DNA from: Hominiventricola filiformis
GTDB taxonomy: Bacteria; Bacillota; Clostridia; Lachnospirales; Lachnospiraceae
Assembly (NCBI RefSeq): GCF_020686965.1
Contig: NZ_JAJEPS010000037.1
Location: 1 to 7,535, forward strand
Direction of reading: 5' to 3'
DNA length: 7,535 nt
How positions within the stretch are numbered: position 1 is the first letter of the stretch; every line of letters starts with the position of its first letter. The translations under genes were made by a program, and so were the position numbers. The notes beneath the pieces are model-generated. The model was not told the DNA's origin, made no database searches, and was given only the letters and a program-made list of their open reading frames with translations. Shown piece by piece: positions 5,309 through 7,535 of the stretch.

Positions 5309-5330
5309 GTACTTATCGTAATAAGCGTAC
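5309..5330. promoter_or_regulatory. Second, imperfect operator half repeat for the GntR regulator
   Basis: GTACTTATCGTAATAAGCGTAC contains CTTAT (5312-5316) and ATAAG (5321-5325) as inverted arms and repeats the GCGTACTTAT of the adjacent palindrome in direct orientation. It lies between the promoter and the GTG start, where a bound repressor would block transcription. It is weaker than the main site. Confidence 0.5.
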
Positions 5331-5345
5331 TTATTCAATAAGTAC
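5327..5345. promoter_or_regulatory. Perfect 19-bp palindromic operator GTACTTATT-C-AATAAGTAC
   Basis: Nine-base perfect arms flank one central base. The site touches the -10 box (5346-5351) of the operon promoter on its downstream side, covering the likely transcription start. Size, position and the neighbouring YtrA-like gene make it the probable binding site of that regulator. Confidence 0.75.
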
Positions 5346-5374
5346 AGCATAGGCGATTTGTGTGAACCTGTCAA
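5346..5374 (-). promoter_or_regulatory. Sigma-A promoter of the GntR-ABC operon
   Basis: On the minus strand TTGACA (5374-5369), a 17-nt spacer and TATGCT (5351-5346). The -35 is a perfect match and the -10 matches four of six. It is followed directly by the palindromic operator. Confidence 0.8.
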
Positions 5375-5439
5375 GAGAAAAGATGTCAATGTATTTGGAA
5401 AAGTGGGTGGCTGTAAATCAAAAAAATGGTTCATCGTAA

Positions 5440-5762
5440 GAGGAGACCGGTCTGGAACTGGATTTTACCTACTATAATGCAGTCTATACGGTAGAAAATG
5501 CCCTTGCAAAAGTAAAAGATGAAAAGGGAATGAAGCGGCTCATGGATCTCGGATTGTCTTATCTGACACTGGATCGTGCCGCTTCCACCCTGTCTACTGG
5601 TGAGTGGCAGCGAATGCAGCTGGCAAGAGCAGTGAGAAACCGGACTACAGGAGTTCTCTATGTGCTGGATGAGCCGTCCATTGGTCTGCATCCATCCAAC
5701 ATTGTGGGATGGAATGTCGTCATGCATGACATGGTGACTGATGGAAATTCCGTAGTTGTAAA
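5440..5762 (+). pseudogene. UvrA-like ATPase, internal C-terminal fragment
   Basis: The open stretch encodes part of the second nucleotide-binding domain of a UvrA-type protein (excinuclease subunit A or a UvrA-like resistance paralogue). Seen in order: LDFTYYNAVYTVENALAKVK; a spacer; LGLSYLTLDRAASTLSTGEW with the ABC signature STGE; QRMQLARAV; and YVLDEPSIGLHPSNI with the Walker B and D-loop; then GNSVVV. The typical family text would continue with a histidine switch (xDHD), but the frame instead runs into unrelated codons and stops at 5817. Upstream, a TAA at 5437 cuts the frame, and the Walker A and zinc fingers are absent. The signature STGEWQR differs from the standard SGGEAQR. It is a non-functional remnant whose 3' break sits just before the MarR promoter. 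Confidence 0.82.
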
Positions 5763-5773
5763 GAAAAACAGTA

Positions 5774-5801
5774 TTGACAATTTTTTAAATCCCCATATAA
5801 T
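5774..5801 (+). promoter_or_regulatory. Perfect-consensus sigma-A promoter of the marR-MATE operon
   Basis: TTGACA (5774-5779), a 16-nt spacer and TATAAT (5796-5801): both hexamers match the consensus fully. Such a strong promoter would normally need a repressor to keep it quiet, which the next gene can supply. Confidence 0.85.
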
Positions 5802-5834
5802 TATCATTAGTAATTAACTTTGGTAATTATATGG
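5793..5834. promoter_or_regulatory. 11-bp inverted repeat overlapping the -10 box (probable MarR operator)
   Basis: CCATATAATTA (5793-5803) and TAATTATATGG (5824-5834) are perfect inverted arms separated by 20 nt. The left arm contains the -10 hexamer TATAAT and the right arm lies just before the MarR ribosome site. It may act as an operator for the MarR protein. In RNA the same arms could form a stem followed by GATTTTTT, that is, a weak terminator or attenuator. Confidence 0.6.
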
Positions 5835-5846
5835 AGATTTTTTATT

Positions 5847-6299
5847 ATGAGAATTGAAACACTGAAAAAAATGTTTGATGCCTGTTATCAGGCAAAAAGG
5901 GCAAGGGATCTGCTGCCGCCACTGCCGGATGGCGTAACGTCTTCCTATATTCATTACCTGGATGCCATCCAGATACTGGAAAAACAGGAGATTCATGTAA
6001 AAGTATCGGATATCAGTGATGCGCTGAATCTTCCACGTCCCGGCGTCACCAGAACCGTAAAGGAGATGGAGACAAAAGGATATCTGCAGAAAATTGCTTC
6101 GCCCGATGATGGTCGAGTGACCTATATTGTGGTTACGGAGGCGGGAAAACAGTTGTCGCAGAAATATAATGAACAGTATTTCCGGATGTTGGTTCCGTAT
6201 ATGGATGAGATTTCGGAAGAAGATGCACAGTGTGTGATTCGGACAATTGAGAAGTTTTATCAGATTATGAACGAGAGGAGAGAGACTTATGACAAATGA
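5847..6299 (+). CDS. MarR-family transcriptional regulator
   Basis: A 150-residue winged-helix regulator. The N-terminal helix (about 1-30) is followed by a central helix-turn-helix, IHVKVSDISDALNLPRPGVT with recognition helix RTVKEMETKGYLQ, and a beta wing SPDDGRVTYIVVTEAGKQL (about residues 90-108). The C-terminal helices (110-150) would form the dimer. ATG 5847 is chosen because GGAG lies ten bases upstream; a TTG at 5820 falls inside the promoter-operator region. Its stop overlaps the start of the MATE gene by 11 nt, so it probably represses a pump operon together with itself, responding to an unknown ligand. The consensus promoter and palindrome upstream fit autorepression. Confidence 0.93.
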   Translation: MRIETLKKMFDACYQAKRARDLLPPLPDGVTSSYIHYLDAIQILEKQEIHVKVSDISDALNLPRPGVTRTVKEMETKGYLQKIASPDDGRVTYIVVTEAGKQLSQKYNEQYFRMLVPYMDEISEEDAQCVIRTIEKFYQIMNERRETYDK

Positions 6300-7535
6300 T
6301 CAATCAGATTTTACACAGGGAAGTATTTTAAAGAAACTGGTAACTTTTATGATGCCGGTGCTTGGGGCATTGATCTTACAGGCTGCTTATGGAGCGGTAG
6401 ATCTTTTGGTAGTGGGAAGATTTGGTTCTACTTCCGGACTGTCCGCCGTTTCTACCGGAAGCCAGGTATTGAATCTGGTTACTTTTGTAGTAATACAGAC
6501 AGCTATGGGTATTACGGTGCTGATTGCCCGGTATCTGGGTGAAAAGAAGCCGGAGCAGATCGGTTCTGTTATCGGTGGATCCGCCATTGTCTTTACCATT
6601 ATTTCTGTCGTTCTGTTTGTAGTAATGGTGGGTTTTGCCCGTCCGATTTCTATATTGATGCAGGCTCCCACAGAGGCTGTGGATCTGACAGCTACCTATG
6701 TGCGGATTTGTGGAGCAGGAATTTTCTTCGTTGTAGCTTATAACTTGCTGTCTGCAATTTTCAGAGGACTTGGCGACAGTAAATCTCCGCTTTTGTTCGT
6801 GCTGGTAGCCTGTATCATCAATATTTTCGGCGATCTGGCTCTGGTGGCCGGACTTCATATGGATGCAGCCGGTGCGGCAATTGCGACGGTGGCAGCCCAG
6901 GCATGCAGTGTGGTATTTGCAGTGATTCTTCTTATGAAGAAGCAGCTACCATTTGAGATTACCAAAAAGGATTTTCGATTGAATATTCAATGTCAGAGAT
7001 TTCTGGAGATCGGGCTTCCGCTGGCATTGCAGGAGTTTTTGACACAGATTTCTTTTCTGGCACTCTGCGCCTTTGTCAACCGTCTGGGACTGGAGGCATC
7101 ATCCGGTTACGGTGTAGCCTGTAAGATCGTAAACTTTGCAATGCTGGTACCAAGTGCCCTGATGCAGTCCATGGCATCCTTTGTATCCCAGAATGTGGGT
7201 GCAGGAAAGCTGAAACGTGCCAGACAGTCCATGCTTACCGGAATTGGCGTAGGACTGGTGGTAGGATGCTTTGTATTTGCACTGGTGATGCTGAAAGGTG
7301 ATGTGCTGACCGGATTCTTCTCCACAGATGAAGCAGTCATCCAGAACGGTTTTGCTTATCTCAAAGGATTTGCTCCAGAGACCATTGTAACCGCAGTATT
7401 GTTCAGTATGATAGGCTACTTTAATGGAAATAACAAAACCGTGTGGGTCATGACCCAGGGACTTATTCAGACTTTGTTGATACGTCTGCCATTTGCTTAC
7501 ATTATGAGTATTCAGCCCAACGCGAGCCTGACCAT
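6289..7535 (+). CDS. MATE family multidrug efflux transporter (runs off the right edge)
   Basis: 415 codons are present, starting at ATG 6289 with AGGAG at about 6276 and overlapping the MarR stop by 11 nt. The protein exports drugs or toxic metabolites by Na+ or H+ antiport. The N-terminus KKLVTFMMPVLGALILQAAY leads into GAVDLLVVGRFGSTSGLSAVS, a characteristic MatE start. The second half begins at about residue 230 with FLEIGLPLALQEFLTQISFL, showing the usual internal pseudo-repeat, and later has ASFVSQNVGAGKLKRAR. About 11 of 12 helices are visible. The reading ends in ...NASLT plus AT. Joined to base 1 of the window it continues as IGLAAPVST and stops at 97, giving 447 residues, a normal size for the family. 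It is probably controlled by the upstream MarR protein. Confidence 0.93.
   Translation, partial: MTNDQSDFTQGSILKKLVTFMMPVLGALILQAAYGAVDLLVVGRFGSTSGLSAVSTGSQVLNLVTFVVIQTAMGITVLIARYLGEKKPEQIGSVIGGSAIVFTIISVVLFVVMVGFARPISILMQAPTEAVDLTATYVRICGAGIFFVVAYNLLSAIFRGLGDSKSPLLFVLVACIINIFGDLALVAGLHMDAAGAAIATVAAQACSVVFAVILLMKKQLPFEITKKDFRLNIQCQRFLEIGLPLALQEFLTQISFLALCAFVNRLGLEASSGYGVACKIVNFAMLVPSALMQSMASFVSQNVGAGKLKRARQSMLTGIGVGLVVGCFVFALVMLKGDVLTGFFSTDEAVIQNGFAYLKGFAPETIVTAVLFSMIGYFNGNNKTVWVMTQGLIQTLLIRLPFAYIMSIQPNASLT

Noticed and set aside
5431..5727. 98-codon minus-strand reading opposite the UvrA-like fragment
   Set aside because: The plus strand carries the conserved ABC signature and Walker B; this reading has no recognisable features.
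6376..7340. Minus-strand readings at 6376-6858, 6387-6671 and 7107-7340
   Set aside because: All lie opposite the continuous MATE reading frame and have low-complexity, shadow-like composition.
1..7535. CRISPR array, tRNA or rRNA genes, plasmid iterons
   Set aside because: No regularly spaced repeats, no cloverleaf-like segments with a conserved T-arm, and no directly repeated iteron cluster were seen by eye; a covariance-model scan was not possible.

Overview
The window looks like DNA from a gut-type Clostridia bacterium (Bacillota, most likely Lachnospiraceae). This rests on strong AGGAGG ribosome sites, consensus sigma-A promoters, intrinsic terminators with U-tracts, and relics of Clostridial conjugative-element genes (a Maff2-like gene and a TndX/TnpX-type large serine recombinase). 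No species can be named from the sequence.

Layout, left to right. Bases 2-97 (+) encode the C-terminal end of a MATE efflux protein. It runs tail-to-tail into, and overlaps by 41 nt, a complete sodium-dependent NSS-family transporter (57-1424, -). A stretch of about 470 nt without an intact gene follows, holding the NSS promoter and a 64-codon ORF remnant. Next is a two-peptide micro-operon (66 aa and 26 aa, joined by an ATGA stop/start overlap) with a forespore-sigma-like promoter and a tight terminator (1842-2215, +). A mobile-element graveyard fills 2214-3160: a serine recombinase fragment, a frameshifted IS transposase N-terminus, and a Maff2-like gene with an internal stop. Two minus-strand terminators and a leader-like stretch separate this from an AT-rich ABC module (3420-5374, -) with its own promoter, palindromic operator, YtrA-like GntR repressor, ATPase and ABC-2 permease. 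The right part (5440-7535, +) has a UvrA-like gene fragment, then a perfect-consensus promoter driving a MarR regulator translationally coupled to a MATE efflux gene.

The most striking observation is that the MATE gene leaves the right edge after 415 codons plus two bases (AT), and the left edge begins with C GGT CTG. Joining the last base to the first gives an uninterrupted 447-codon MATE gene of normal family length. The window is therefore probably a complete circular sequence, or one unit of a tandem repeat, opened inside the MATE gene. It encodes no recognisable replication or intact mobilisation protein, so it looks more like an excised or amplified chromosomal or ICE segment, or an assembly circle, than a classical plasmid.

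Functionally the window carries three transport systems: an NSS symporter, a self-regulated ABC-2 exporter, and a MarR-controlled MATE pump. They are embedded among decayed mobile-element pieces.
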